Positions 53,287-64,000 of a DNA stretch of 64,000 nucleotides are shown piece after piece. Position 1 is the first letter of the stretch. Each line of letters starts with the position of its first letter. The translations under genes and the position numbers were made by a program. The notes under the pieces are model-generated. The model was given only the letters and a program-made list of their open reading frames with translations. It ran no database searches and was not told the origin of the DNA. The stretch lies in NCBI GenBank assembly GCA_963930775.1, contig OZ005697.1, positions 8,206,292 through 8,270,291 of the forward strand, given 5' to 3'. The stretch comes from Cliona cf. orientalis (Eukaryota; Porifera; Demospongiae; Clionaida; Clionaidae).

Positions 53287-53950
53287 CTAGTGTATACTTT
53301 TATCCTGTGGCCGTTGTTTTGCTACAAGTTCCTCTTTTGATTCTTTGCCTTTAATCTCCCGAAGTTTCAATCCATGATCTATTTCAGCTTGCTGGGGGCT
53401 GTAAGTTCCAGTGCCATACTTCTTCAAAACCACAAAAACAACAATAGCCACAATTATGAGTACCGTGACTATTAAAAATATTATTATGATAGGTAATACA
53501 ATGGCCAGAGTAGGACTGCCTGGCCCAGTAGTTGAAATTAGACCTAATAATATTATTTTGGAAACAGTTAAGACTGAATAGAACTAGCTACTTGTTGTAC
53601 TACTTACCCCCTGTAGATGATGGAGCAATTTGCGATGAGTTCAAGCTGATAGTAATAGCGTTCGATAAGAAATTACTAGCTGTTGCTGGCTTGATATCCA
53701 TTGCATGCATGGGCAAAGTGGCCACAAAACTATGCTGATACTGCTATCATATATTGGCAATTTATATATGATGACATTGTGTTAAAGCATCAATTCACTT
53801 GTGAACACGGTTAACAACAGTAAAGAACCGGATTCCAAAATTAATATCCAATAATAAATAGTAACTATTGTAAATTGCAAGACTGATTTCAACCCGGATG
53901 TAGATTCACGTAGCTTCACTTGTGCTACATGACAAGTCGTGTAGTGTGCT
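53287..53950 (-). pseudogene. Broken 3' copy of the Ig-receptor (paralog of 42265-42976)
   Basis: The TM/tail exon 53543-53287 is open and homologous to the receptor tail: PTLAIVLPIIIIFLIVTVLI, then VLKKYGTGTYSPQQAE against VRKKYRKRAYWPRRAE. The preceding exon (from about 53950 to 53608) still reads VAQVKLREST… FTSELML, as in VQVNLREPAS… FTSELMP. It carries stops, including the doublet TGA-TAG at 53744-53749. No upstream extracellular exons are seen. A duplicated fragment is the simplest reading, though the intact TM exon could still be used by another transcript. Confidence 0.7.
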
Positions 53951-54172
53951 ACTAATTAAGACAAGAAATTAGATAACATAATGTTATGGCAACGGTACAC
54001 CCCATCCATGCGCAATTATTCCTAATTATTATGCAATTCACAGGAAGGATTGCACAAACATCGCTATAATAATATTATAGCTAAATAGTCTCAGGTATGT
54101 AGTATTGTTCAAGGGTAGGACACATATTAGTTTAATTTATACAGTCAGCACTTTCTTCTGTTGACAGGCTAC

Positions 54173-54399
54173 TACCATATTATAGCAGGAAACTTTCAAG
54201 GGAGAAAACCTTCACGGATTTCACAATTTTTCCAGCCATCTGCGAAAGTTTTCTCCATGAAATTTTAGGCATGCCACACCCATTATGTGACCAGCTGCAG
54301 CTTTAACATTCTGTAAAAGTTTTCTCCACAAAATGCTCCCTTTCTTAGACTACCCTTCTGCGAAAATTTTCTCCCTCGAAAGTTTCCCACTATACGGTA
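54173..54399. mobile_element. ~227-bp MITE related to the 9086-9546 type
   Basis: Begins TACCATATTATAGCAGGAAA and ends GAAAGTTTCCCACTATACGGTA, so the termini pair imperfectly and resemble TACTGTATAGCGGGAAATTT of 9086. GCGAAA.TTTTCTCC recurs three times inside. No ORF. Confidence 0.6.
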
Positions 54400-54894
54400 T
54401 TAATTTTTATTATAAATCTTCTCTTTACTGTTGCTATTAATAGTACTTCTAAGAATTATGGTGAGTGAAACTAGGAAAGTGGAGTAAATAAAAAGGTGAT
54501 TCTGAGTTATCATAAACATCAGTAGCTGCCAGTTCATGACCTGCGCCAAATACAAACTTAAAGTCCAGGACAAGTACTATAATTACAGTACTAACCAATA
54601 AAAGTGCTGTGCACATGTATTATTATAGTGAGATATTCACAATCATGAGTATAATATATAGACATGATGCTAGCATATTGGGCGTTTCATGTAATCCCAT
54701 TTGATGCATGCAGTGAGGGGAGCATCAACTCTCCCCGTGCAATATTGATATTCCTTAATCAGTAATCTAGAGCCACGGTTATGATTGACTTAACGGAAGC
54801 AAGGGCTTAAGACTTCTCCTTTAAGAGTCCATAAGCACTAATTGACGGAAGTTGCATGAGTGCTCTAAAGCAATACATGTATTAAAGTACACGG

Positions 54895-55045
54895 GGGGTG
54901 GCGTAGCTCAATACTCAGACCATCTGCAGCTCCAGATCTAGCAGAAGGCCATTCATGGATTGACTCCTGGTGGCTGCCTGGATTTTTCCCTACCATGCAC
55001 CTGGCTCCATCTGTATTAGGCTAAGCCTGAGCTATCATGTAGCTA
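54895..55045 (+). mobile_element. tRNA-derived SINE-like sequence
   Basis: GGTGGCGTAGCTCAATACTC (54898) resembles the 5' end of a tRNA with an A box (GTAGCTCAATAC). GGATTGACTCC (54957-54967) matches the B box GGTTCGANTCC at nine positions, 54 bp downstream. The segment does not fold as a canonical tRNA with a clear anticodon stem, so a SINE head is more likely than a functional tRNA. Tail and 3' edge are not defined. Confidence 0.5.
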
Positions 55046-55139
55046 ATGTGTATGATTCATTGATTGCCTATCATGTAGCTACTGAAGATAAAACTCGATC
55101 ACATGATGATTATTGTTATTGGGGCAAGCCAAAATAATC

Positions 55140-55830
55140 TCCTCGTATAAGAAAATAGCTGTACTTATGTACGTATGTATGCATGCATGTATATGTATGT
55201 GTGTATGTGTATGAATACAGCAGTAAATTGTAACAGTTGTTGTCCAGGTGCTCAGTATGGCTCTTAAGCTTCTTTCTACCATTAAACATTATTCTTATTG
55301 GGTGGACCAAGGCCAGGGTATATTATTATATACATTATCAGTGATGCTACAAAGTCTTGACTAGTACGTATGCTAAGACAATTCCAGCAAAATGTCCACA
55401 GGGCCAAAGCTCCCAACCATAATAGTATGCTGTACTAGCTGGGGATACGGGAGCTCAAGGCTTTTTACACTTGTGACAATCTTGAAAGTTCATAACCTAC
55501 TTGGTACTTGTGTTATGGAATCTATTGACAATGATTCTGTCTCGAGTATCATACATATCACAGTATAGCTATACATTGCAGTATATGTAGTTTCTTGTTG
55601 ATTTTGTCAATAAGTAGGCAAATCAAAGTATTGATGTTATTGATAGCTATCATAGTATGCAAGCAGCATACACATCCGTTGTGTTGATTGTCAATGAAAA
55701 TAATGAAACAGGAAGTACCATGTCATGCAACGATAGATTCCGGGCTTCTACTAACTGTCCTTATCAACCAGCTACCTCAGCGGTCTGAGTCATTCTATCA
55801 AATATCTCTTACAGAAAAGGAACTTTTGAT
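55140..55830. other. Upstream flank of the adhesion GPCR
   Basis: It contains a TATG/TGTA microsatellite (55157-55213) and otherwise unrecognised sequence. The promoter presumably lies in the last few hundred bases; no TATA box is convincing. Confidence 0.4.
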
Positions 55831-58800
55831 ATGTTCTTTCACCTGTGTCTTCTCTTACTGTCTTTGACAGCAAAGGAAGGTGAGTACTTAATGATTGTGG
55901 TAATCTTGAATCCTATAGCAAGCATCAATATTGAACCAGCAGGCTTTATTTTGTATATTAATTATGCAACCCTATTAACGGGTGCCACCTTTCAGCTCAT
56001 TCTACAGCCAATGTGGGTATTGTGCTCTCCTCTGCGAGTGGAGATGCTGTGGTCCGCTCGACTGTCCTCCTAGTGTGTGTGGCTGGTGGTAGCGCAACTC
56101 CTGAAGTCACTTGGCACTTCAGTGGAAACCCCATTCAAGGCAATGACTCAACAAGGGTAATTAGCTAACTGCTAGAGCTGCATGGTCTTCATAATAATTA
56201 TCATTATGATCAAGTGTGTCAATATTAAATCATTAGCTAAAGGGTTTAAAATTAAAATCAGATATGAATCGATCAGCCTATATATACATGGTGCATAGTA
56301 ATGATGTGTTTTGCACAATGCTTAGTCTCATCCCTGACTGACTCACTTTTCCCAATACTTGAACATAAATTTAGAAAGTTTGGGACAGAAAGTTGTATGA
56401 TAACAAGATCACGCACAGTAATTTTGTGCAAATTAAATCCGCTACAGTCATAATAATATTATTATTATTGTACTGTAAATATTAAATTTTTAATTTTAGC
56501 ATGCTATCCACAACACGCCCTTGAATTTAACCGATGGACTTAACTTTGTGGAGTCGATTCTTGAAATCTGTGATATTGGAGTTAATGATGGGGGCGAATA
56601 TACATGCAATGCCTCGGCCGAGGATGTCTCCAGCAACACAACAACAACCGTCACTGTAGTGGCACGTACGTCCAGCAACTACAATAATATGAGTGTGCAT
56701 GTATTATAATAATATGTTTATGCCTATATATATGATTGTTTTTGTATGTGTATGCAGGTATGTGTGTGCACGTGTGTTGTACATGCAAGTGTGCATGTGT
56801 GCATGCATGACATTATGACATTATGTACATGTGTATGTATGTGTACATGTATCTGAGTGTGTGACTGTGTGCTCATGTGTTTACATGCGTGTGAGTTATA
56901 ACTATTACATACACATGCGAAGCCTAAGCTGTGTGCATGTGTACAAGAGTATATTGTCAACAGAGAAGGAGGGAGAGTATCCTACTTCACTATGGGCCTG
57001 TGTTACAACACTTTACGGGGGTCATGACCTTTGTAATGATATTCACATACAAAGTGGTTTCACATACATACATAGCAGCTGCATCAAACCTGCATTAGTG
57101 CTCTACAGTACATGATGGGTAGCTACATGCCTACAAATGGCTGGGCTCTCTATTATTATACTCTTAATGTGTATAATATTATGTCAGTGTGTTGGTATAG
57201 TATGTGTCACGGTGGGTGCATGTGTGTATAATAACTTTGTGTAGTTATGAGTGAATCCATGTCGAAACCCATGCATTACATGATATTATTGTACATTATG
57301 ATTCTGTTTGTTTGACGTTGTATCATGTTATGCTTAGCTAAGTTATGTGACTTATGCATGTTTCATTAGAAAGCTTGCCAAACATATAGATTCTATGCGT
57401 GTTGACGTCCAGTCCCAGAAGGACAGCCGTCGCCTTCAGTATACCATACCATGCCAGCTGTCATATAGTCATCTATCCCTGCATATAGCACAGCTCCATG
57501 CATGTACTACAGAGTTCACTGGACCAAAAGTAAGATTTCCTTTATGCTGTGCTTACTAAAATATGAGCTTTCCGACACATGTTTGTCAGAGGATAGGGCA
57601 GAGTTTTTTGTAAATTGTGTAGAAAATTTCTATACATTTCCTACATGCATGAAATCTGAGTTTTTATCTAGTGTCTCGTGTTGTGCTCCCTTTAGCTTGA
57701 AGTAGTCTGGCATAGTATGCCAGACAAAGTATACATGAGTAGCTAGCATAGTATGAGGCTCAGTGGTGCCAGACAAAGTATACATGAGTAGCTAGCATAG
57801 TATGAGGCTCAGTGGTCTTCTATTATACTGGCACAGCTTATCTACAGCATGCATCTGGACCACATATAGTACAATTTAATTCAAGTTGGGACAAGCATAA
57901 AAAATTATAGTTACTATTTGCCCACCCTAAATTTATGATGATGTTGTGCATATTATTGTAATAGTATTGGCTAGCTATACATAGTTTGACCATGAAGTAA
58001 TCTATACACTATTAGACTCATCCCTATAATAACTATAGCTTTATTACATCAAGCCATCAGAAAATTAATGACAATGCCTTTCATTAAAATCAACAAGGGA
58101 CTGGGGACAAGGCAATCTGTACCACTAATGGCTAATTTTTTGTGCCATATATAGCTCCCTGGCAAGTGAACATTACTGGACAGATGAGTGTTGATGAGTC
58201 ACAGAGACTAGAGCTCAACTGTACTTCCGATAGATCGGCCATCCTATCATGGTTCAAGAAAGAAAACTCTAGTAGCTTAACAAAGATAGTATCCAGCTCC
58301 AGGATCTCCATCACATTCCAGGATATTGAAGGCTCTTCAGTGGCTTATAGCGTTCTGACTATCAGAGACGTGACTGTATCTGATAACAATACCTATGTAT
58401 GTGAGGCACAAGATGGTGACAGCTTTTCACGCAGTGCAAACTACACAGTCCAAATCAACGGTATTGTTCAGAAACATAGCATAATAATGTTGCCAATTTT
58501 AAGCTATTTTATTTTTTGTTATCATTGTTTGCATTGACATAACAATAATATGTATTTATACAGCTATGAATGAATGTCAGGATCCTGGAATATGTCAGAA
58601 CGGTGGGCAGTGTACTGATTTGGAGAGAGGTTACTCCTGCACCTGTACTGATCGCTTCAGTGGCACAAATTGTGAAATTCCAGGTAAGGAGGTCCAGAAA
58701 AATGCTATAGTGATGTTGCACGGGGGTGCGTGTATGCTACTATATAATATAGTATACATCCACCCATTGCATGACATTATGTAATTTATAATAATATTGT

Positions 58801-61800
58801 TGTTTATTTAGCCTATCGAGGTATTAACCCATTTATACTACACTGCCACTGAAACTAATAAGTATGCCAGTACTTGTACATGAGACTGTTTACATGGAAT
58901 AGTACCTATTACACTAATTAGTACTATCTGCAGTCACAAATGTGATGCTTTTGTAAACATACCATTAGCAATATTATTATGCATCCACCAGTGCAGTTAC
59001 CTTTGTTTGCTTGCACCAAGCTAAAAAATAAGACTTCACTGTTAATAATTACACAGATTCCCACATTAATTTGTATTTTAACATTCCACAGTTGAGGAAG
59101 TTGAGCCAAGTGCACCTGTTATCATCGAAGCACCGGCCGACACCAAAACTGCTGATATTGCAAGTCCCATAAACTTAACCTGCAGAGCAGTGGGAAATCC
59201 ACCTCCAACCTATCAATGGTTGAAGGATGGAGTTCCAATTCCCCAAGAGATTCGTTCTTTTCTATACATCGCTGAGCTTTCACCCGAAACGAGAGGCAAC
59301 TATACGTGCGTGGCAAAGAATAGTCAAGGGAACTCTTCAAAACATGCAAGTGTAGACATACAAGGTGAGTTTGGTTTACTTTATTTAAAGAAATGTTGGC
59401 TGGTTCCTAAACAATCTTGATATGTGTGTTGAACAGATGTGTGCCATCAAAATTAATATCAACATGATCTGTTTTCAGTATGCATACTTTGTAGCTACCG
59501 ATATTTCAAAACTCTTGTAACATAACACACACCCACCATAAATGTCATTAATAAATACTTATAATCGCATGACTGTATTATTAATACACAGGCATACTTC
59601 AGTATACCGCAGAGCTCAACTTTTCCAATCCAGTGGATGATGTTGAAGAAGTAAATCTCAAAACAGTAATGCATACCCCAATATTTTAGTTATCTAATTT
59701 TTTTATTGTACAGCTGCTTTTAACAATAATCAATAGTAACCTTTCAACTTCATCAGTATATGCTGTGGAAGTCTTAAATAACAGGTAATAATATAATAAT
59801 ATTATTATGGGGCGGTGCCTCTGTAATAATATTTTGTGTTTGCTTTTAGCCCACAGAGACAAATGTTTACACTTTTGATAACTCTCGTTAATGTGCCATC
59901 ATCGAGCGACGAAAGATCAGCCACCCTGGATGCAATTGAGTCTAGCCTTACAAATGCACTGAGGAGCGTAGAGACACCAGCAGCTATGACAGCAGAGGTT
60001 CAAATACAGAGATATGGTACACAATAATCAAATCTCCTGCCTCTTTGTTATAACCATATCAATGTAGATGGATGTAATCCAGAAATATCGGAAGGTCAAC
60101 TATGGCCAGAGACTGCCCCAGGCTCCACTGCTGTAGGTACCCCTTGCCCTTGTACGGAGGCTGAAGGCCAGTTGGCTGCGAGAGTGACTCGCCAGTGCGT
60201 GGGAACATACGGGGATGGTGCTAGGTGGGGTCCTGTGGATAATAGCCAGTGTGGAGATAGATTATCGGGACAATTGTGTATGCTATTTCAGGTTAGCATT
60301 TACCCAATCCTCCTGTGATACATATTATTATTATCATTACTGCTTACAACTATCAGAATCTGAATGTGACAAACATTCAGAATGCCTCAATACCTGAGCA
60401 AGTAAATGTATCCCAAGCTGTGAGGGACATCACATCCACACCTGAGAATTTAACAGCAGCTGATGTTTCTACGAGTGCGGCTATTGTCTCCCAACTCACC
60501 AACGGAGCTACTATGAATGCGACCGTTAGCTAGCACACATAATCATTAACTCTCTCAATTAATATTGTTATCATTATGTAGTTGAGGGACAACTATCTAC
60601 AAATTATTGATAACATTCAACAAGCTGATCCAGAGCAAGTTCTTGAAAGCCAAACAGAAACCGATTCAAGTCAAATGTGAGAGTTTTACATAATAAAATT
60701 ATTATTTGTATGCATCAGGCCCCTGCATAGGGGGGTGACAGCCTGTAAACTGATGGTGTGTATCTTCTAAGCGTGAAATGGATATTGCTATAGCTATAGA
60801 CAATAATTATATATGCGGCCAGTATTGAGCATAAATCACACATAATCATTTTACATGCATAATGATTAATAATAATATTATTATAGTCACTCCAAAATTT
60901 ATAATCAGGGTCCTTCAAAGCCTTCAGGAATTTCAGGATTCTTTCCTAGCACCTAATGCATCAGACCAACTTGAAGACAATAAAACTGTTTTCACTTTCA
61001 ATACGTTTGCAATAAAAATCCAAGATATTGATACTTCTGCTGAATTTCAAGGCCAATCATTCAGTGTGAATCTAGGATCAGTGGAAGACGTTGCAAACAT
61101 CAGTGGAACAATACCACAAGACGATCTTGTAACCAGTGATAATACTATGGATGTTTCTGCGAAGGCCACAGCTTCCATCCAGCTACCAAATGACCTCTTT
61201 ATGTCTTGCGGCCTTTCTGGTGCTGAGAGGAGGTTAAGCTATTCTGTCTTTTTGTCCGATGTTCTGTTTCAGAATGAAACCCAGCTCAACAGTGGTCTGA
61301 GGGTGGGGTCAATTATTCTTGCGCCCAGACTGCGATGCAATAACAAGTTGAATTCTCCGATTACTGTTTCTTTTCGCACAAACCAAACGGTAACCATGCA
61401 TAATACTATAGATGGTTTTTCTTTAGCTATAAACTTTTCTGTTTAAATTATAGATTGAGGCTAAAGCAAGTAATCGCTCTTGTGGATCATGGTTTACAGG
61501 TATGTCAATTGAGCCAGTTCTTGTAAGGAAACAAGCAAGTCTATTGGATCATTGGTCATAATAATACTATAACCCACAGTATTACATTAATCACGTATAC
61601 TTCTAAAATTATAGAACGATCTGGAGCCTGGTCATTAGATGAATGTGTAGGATTTACACCCAACAAAGCGGAATCAGGATCTGAAGACAAAGAAGGAGGG
61701 GGCGGATACACAGCTAAATACAAGCATCTTGCCCATTTTGGAATACTATTTGTAAATAATAACGCATAGCTACTTCCTTAGTATTGCCTTGTTATTGAGT

Positions 61801-63500
61801 CAGAATATTATCACGATACTGTGACACTGTTGTGCGAGTATAATTTTTTTTTTGTCCAGGATGTGTCACCAACTATTGACCCAATCCCTGAAGGAGAAGC
61901 CATAGCTCTCCAGGTGATCTCATACGTGGGTCTCATCATTTCACTTCTAAGTCTCACAGTATTCCTCATTAGTTATCTCATTGTTAAGTAAGTCTATTCA
62001 TGATGGGTCTATGATAATTTTACAATTTTAACTATTTGTTCTGCCATCATGATGCTAGGAAACTGCGTACAAGCACCCATGGTCAAATTCTTATCAACAT
62101 GAGCCTGGCATTAATGGGCCTCTACATCTTTTTCCTGATCAGTGGTCATGTGACTTCCATCACCATCCTATGTGGTGTTAGCTCAGCACTGCTCCAGTAC
62201 TTTATTCTTGTGTTCTTTGGGTGGACTCTTGTTGAAGTAGTGTGGTTATACCTAAAGCTGGTGAAAGTCTTTGGGGTCCAGGCTTTAACTACCAGGTTCA
62301 TACTGAAAGCAGGCATACCAACTTGGGGTAAGCTGTTTATTTTTCGTCATCGAATAAGGTATACCGTAGGTCGGGTTTTAATTGCGAGTATCTATTAATT
62401 GCAAATTGCGAGTTTTTCTACGTTTCGCAATTAATAGATTCGCAAACATAAACATGCACATATACTACAGTACGGTACGGGGTCGTCCATCGCAATTATT
62501 GGATTCGCAATTTGGCCTGATTTGACTAGAATGCAATTATTAAACTACGCAATTAAAACCCGTCCTACGGTATAATAATACAATTTTTACAGCTGTACCT
62601 CTGCTGATTGTTGGGATTACTGCTGGACCTGGCCATCAACATTACTACACACTGCCGTAGTAAGCAGTAGCAATAATATAATATGCAACAATATTTAGTT
62701 TAGAAAGAACACATTAATTTTAATAGCAGCCGTTCCTCTCTTCCTCCCTCCCTTCCTTCCCTTCTCCCTCTCTCTCTCTCTCTCTTCCCTCCCTCCCTCT
62801 CTCCCTCTCTCTCTCCTCCCTCCCTCCCTCCCTCTCCAGCTGCAGAGCAAAAGAATGGCCATTTTATGCTGGGACAATTGTGCCCTTTGGCCTTGTGTAC
62901 ATTACCAACTGGATCATGTTTGTGATCATCATGGCCTCCATCTGCAAGCACACAAGGGGTGCCGATCACAAGAAAGGACACAAAGTCAACACGATCAAGA
63001 AGAACGTTGTCATCGCTCTCACTCTAGCTACGATCTTTGGACTAGGCTGGGGCATTGGACTCGCCTCCACTAGTGGACCCATCAGGGAGCTCACACGCAC
63101 TTTCCAAATCATCTTCTCCGTACTTGTTGGTTTGCAGGGAGCACTCATCTTCATGCTTCACGGAGTTCGTAACCAGGACGTGCGTAATCTTTGGAAGCAG
63201 TGCTTTGCTCGAATTGGAGGCAAATCACTCATCAATAGCATCCTTTCATCGACTAAGAGCTCATCCGCCGGTATCCAAAGCCTTCGCGGTACCATGTCAG
63301 CATCGGGTACCATGACACTCGACCAAAAGAAGTCACTGGGCGATACCAAGGAGAACATGTATGATACAGTTGCTGATGAAGAGAGTGGCAAGAGTGATAA
63401 TGGACAGATGCAATACACTACGTTCAAGGGTAAGGATGATACTGAGCACTTGTACACTTCAGTTGCCGGCGAGGAAACCAAGTGTGACCTTGCAGCATGA
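55831..63500 (+). CDS. Adhesion GPCR: Ig-Ig-EGF-Ig-SEA-like-HormR-GAIN-7TM, 1,215 aa
   Basis: Exons: 55831-55879, 55996-56156, 56500-56665, 58155-58460, 58564-58683, 59092-59364, 59592-59650, 59714-59784, 59850-60016, 60068-60291, 60357-60524, 60582-60676, 60909-61389, 61454-61499, 61615-61751, 61860-61987, 62059-62327, 62593-62659, 62840-63500. They sum to 1,216 codons with consistent phases. Order: signal peptide; Ig (LLVCVAGG…GEYTCNA); Ig (LELNCTSD…NTYVCEA); EGF (NECQDPGICQNGGQC); Ig (NLTCRAVG…GNYTCVA); SEA-like; HormR (EGQLWPETAPG); GAIN; GPS; then 7TM with adhesion/secretin signatures (GWTLVEVVWLYLKL, TIFGLGWGIGLAS). The GPS keeps CGSW and DEC, but the cleavage motif reads HLA and the C-x-C pair is AKY, so self-cleavage is not expected. 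The tail repeats MYDTVADEE and LYTSVAGEE. Confidence 0.9.
56730..56960. repeat. TG/ATG-rich microsatellite region in an adhesion GPCR intron
   Basis: Long run of TGTG, TATG and GCATG units within intron 56666-58154. ORFs here are simple-sequence artefacts. Confidence 0.7.
57719..57816 (+). repeat. Perfect 49-bp tandem duplication
   Basis: The unit GCCAGACAAAGTATACATGA…GGCTCAGTGGT at 57719-57767 is repeated exactly at 57768-57816, in the 1.5-kb intron of the adhesion GPCR. Identity of the copies points to a recent event and makes this a candidate variable-number marker. Confidence 0.8.
62362..62572. mobile_element. 211-bp MITE with TACCGTAGGTCGGGTTTTAA ends
   Basis: TACCGTAGGTCGGGTTTTAA (62362) pairs with TTAAAACCCGTCCTACGGTA (ending 62572), one mismatch, TA borders. 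The interior repeats ATTGCGAGT / GCAATTAAT motifs. It lies in the adhesion GPCR intron 62328-62592, between the exons for TM4 and the following loop. Confidence 0.85.
62735..62838 (+). repeat. Pyrimidine-only (CT-rich) tract next to the last adhesion GPCR exon
   Basis: About 100 bp of CCCTCCCTT/CTCTCT units ends at the CCAG acceptor of the exon starting 62840. It serves as an unusually long polypyrimidine tract. ORFs on the opposite strand (GGREGGRE-type) are artefacts. Confidence 0.75.
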
Positions 63501-63792
63501 AGCAGAATATAATTATATGGCTTGATTCAGAAAGGGAATTGAGTAACTCCTAACATTAAACTAGCTAGTATGATAAATACATGCATTAAAAAGATACATT
63601 AAACTTTAGTAGGGCCTGACTTAGTTGTAGCTATGTAGATACATTGTGTGGCCATATTATTATTGAGAGTGGTAGCCTCTTATTGTTTGATCCAAAAAAT
63701 GTATTATATCATTATAAATCTCATGCATATGTGTACATTACGAACTTTAATATTCAATGTCCCAAGAATAATTAATCACAATGATTAGTCTC
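63501..63792. other. Convergent 3' interval
   Basis: 292 bp between the stop of the adhesion GPCR (+) and the stop of the partial minus-strand gene, so two genes converge here. AT-rich with several ATTAAA/AATAAT-type words; no clear polyadenylation signal assigned. Confidence 0.4.
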
Positions 63793-64000
63793 TTACAAGG
63801 TTGCACATTGGCCATCTGGGAAGGTAATAGTATTGCTGCTACCAGTGGGAGCTGGGGTATTATCACTGCACGAGAGAGTAGTGATGGTATTCCCAGAGAT
63901 GTCAACTCCACCAGTGTTTTTATTCACGCTGGCAACAGTTATCGTATTGTCACTGATAGTAACAGCACCTTCGACCCCTTCCACTGTCAGATTTAGATCA
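63793..64000 (-). CDS. 3' end of a minus-strand gene with beta-helix-like repeats (partial)
   Basis: The frame is open from the window edge to the stop at 63793. The product is rich in Thr, Ser, Asn and Gly with the repeating motif ITVSDNTI / DISGNTITTL / TGSSNTITF, like the rungs of a right-handed parallel beta-helix. Two cysteines are near the C-terminus. The upstream exons lie outside the window, so family and topology cannot be decided. The plus-strand ORF over the same bases is its shadow. Confidence 0.5.
   Translation of the reverse strand, partial: DLNLTVEGVEGAVTISDNTITVASVNKNTGGVDISGNTITTLSCSDNTPAPTGSSNTITFPDGQCATL

Noticed and set aside
54898-54975. Functional tRNA gene
   Set aside because: Box-like motifs are present, but no seven-base-pair acceptor stem or coherent anticodon arm could be folded; kept as SINE-like instead.
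62695-62981. Arg/Glu/Gly repeat ORFs on the minus strand
   Set aside because: Direct translation of the CT-rich tract next to an adhesion GPCR exon; simple sequence.
1-64000. CRISPR arrays, bacterial operons, ribosome binding sites
   Set aside because: The DNA is eukaryotic with spliced genes; no regularly spaced repeat arrays were seen.

Overview
The window is metazoan nuclear DNA: spliced genes with short GT-AG introns, immunoglobulin and fibrinogen-domain secreted or membrane proteins, and an adhesion GPCR with a hormone-receptor domain. It is AT-rich and dense in short inverted-repeat transposons. The compact layout, genes nested in introns and short introns fit an early-branching animal, most likely a demosponge. 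That assignment is inference; no species marker was seen.

Positions 36-35661 (+) hold the 3' part of a VPS13A/C-type lipid-transfer gene. About 73 exons can be followed, giving roughly 3,229 residues in one continuous reading frame, and the 5' end lies outside the window. Two large introns act as hosts. Intron 8608-13148 contains two U1 snRNA genes (8739-8901 and 10138-10300), two short inverted-repeat transposons, and a tandem pair of small secreted-protein genes on the same strand, the second broken by a 4-nt indel. Intron 14277-24814 contains four genes on the opposite strand: a VWC-domain secreted protein and three paralogous two-exon fibrinogen-related (FReD) genes. The most distal FReD copy carries an in-frame stop.

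Downstream are a decayed 7TM gene (36266-39121, with a TTAA-flanked transposon in an intron), an intact 7TM paralog (40095-41409), and a divergent pair of single-pass Ig-type receptors (42265-45250 on -, 45574-46950 on +) separated by 323 bp. Positions 46951-55830 are mostly gene-poor. They hold a GC-motif-rich island, several foldback or TIR elements including a hAT-like element with an 8-bp target-site duplication, an orphan ORF, a broken copy of the Ig receptor tail, and a tRNA-derived SINE-like sequence.

Positions 55831-63500 (+) encode a 1,215-aa adhesion GPCR in 19 exons: Ig, Ig, EGF, Ig, SEA-like segment, HormR, GAIN/GPS, 7TM, and a tail with a repeated tyrosine motif. Its GPS lacks the cleavage Ser/Thr and the C-x-C pair. 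The last 208 bases hold the 3' end of a minus-strand gene with a repetitive beta-rich product.

At least six different short inverted-repeat elements end in TACCGTA or a near variant with TA at the boundary. This suggests several non-autonomous families mobilised by one Tc1/mariner-like transposase specificity. All functional statements rest on sequence reading; no database search was run.
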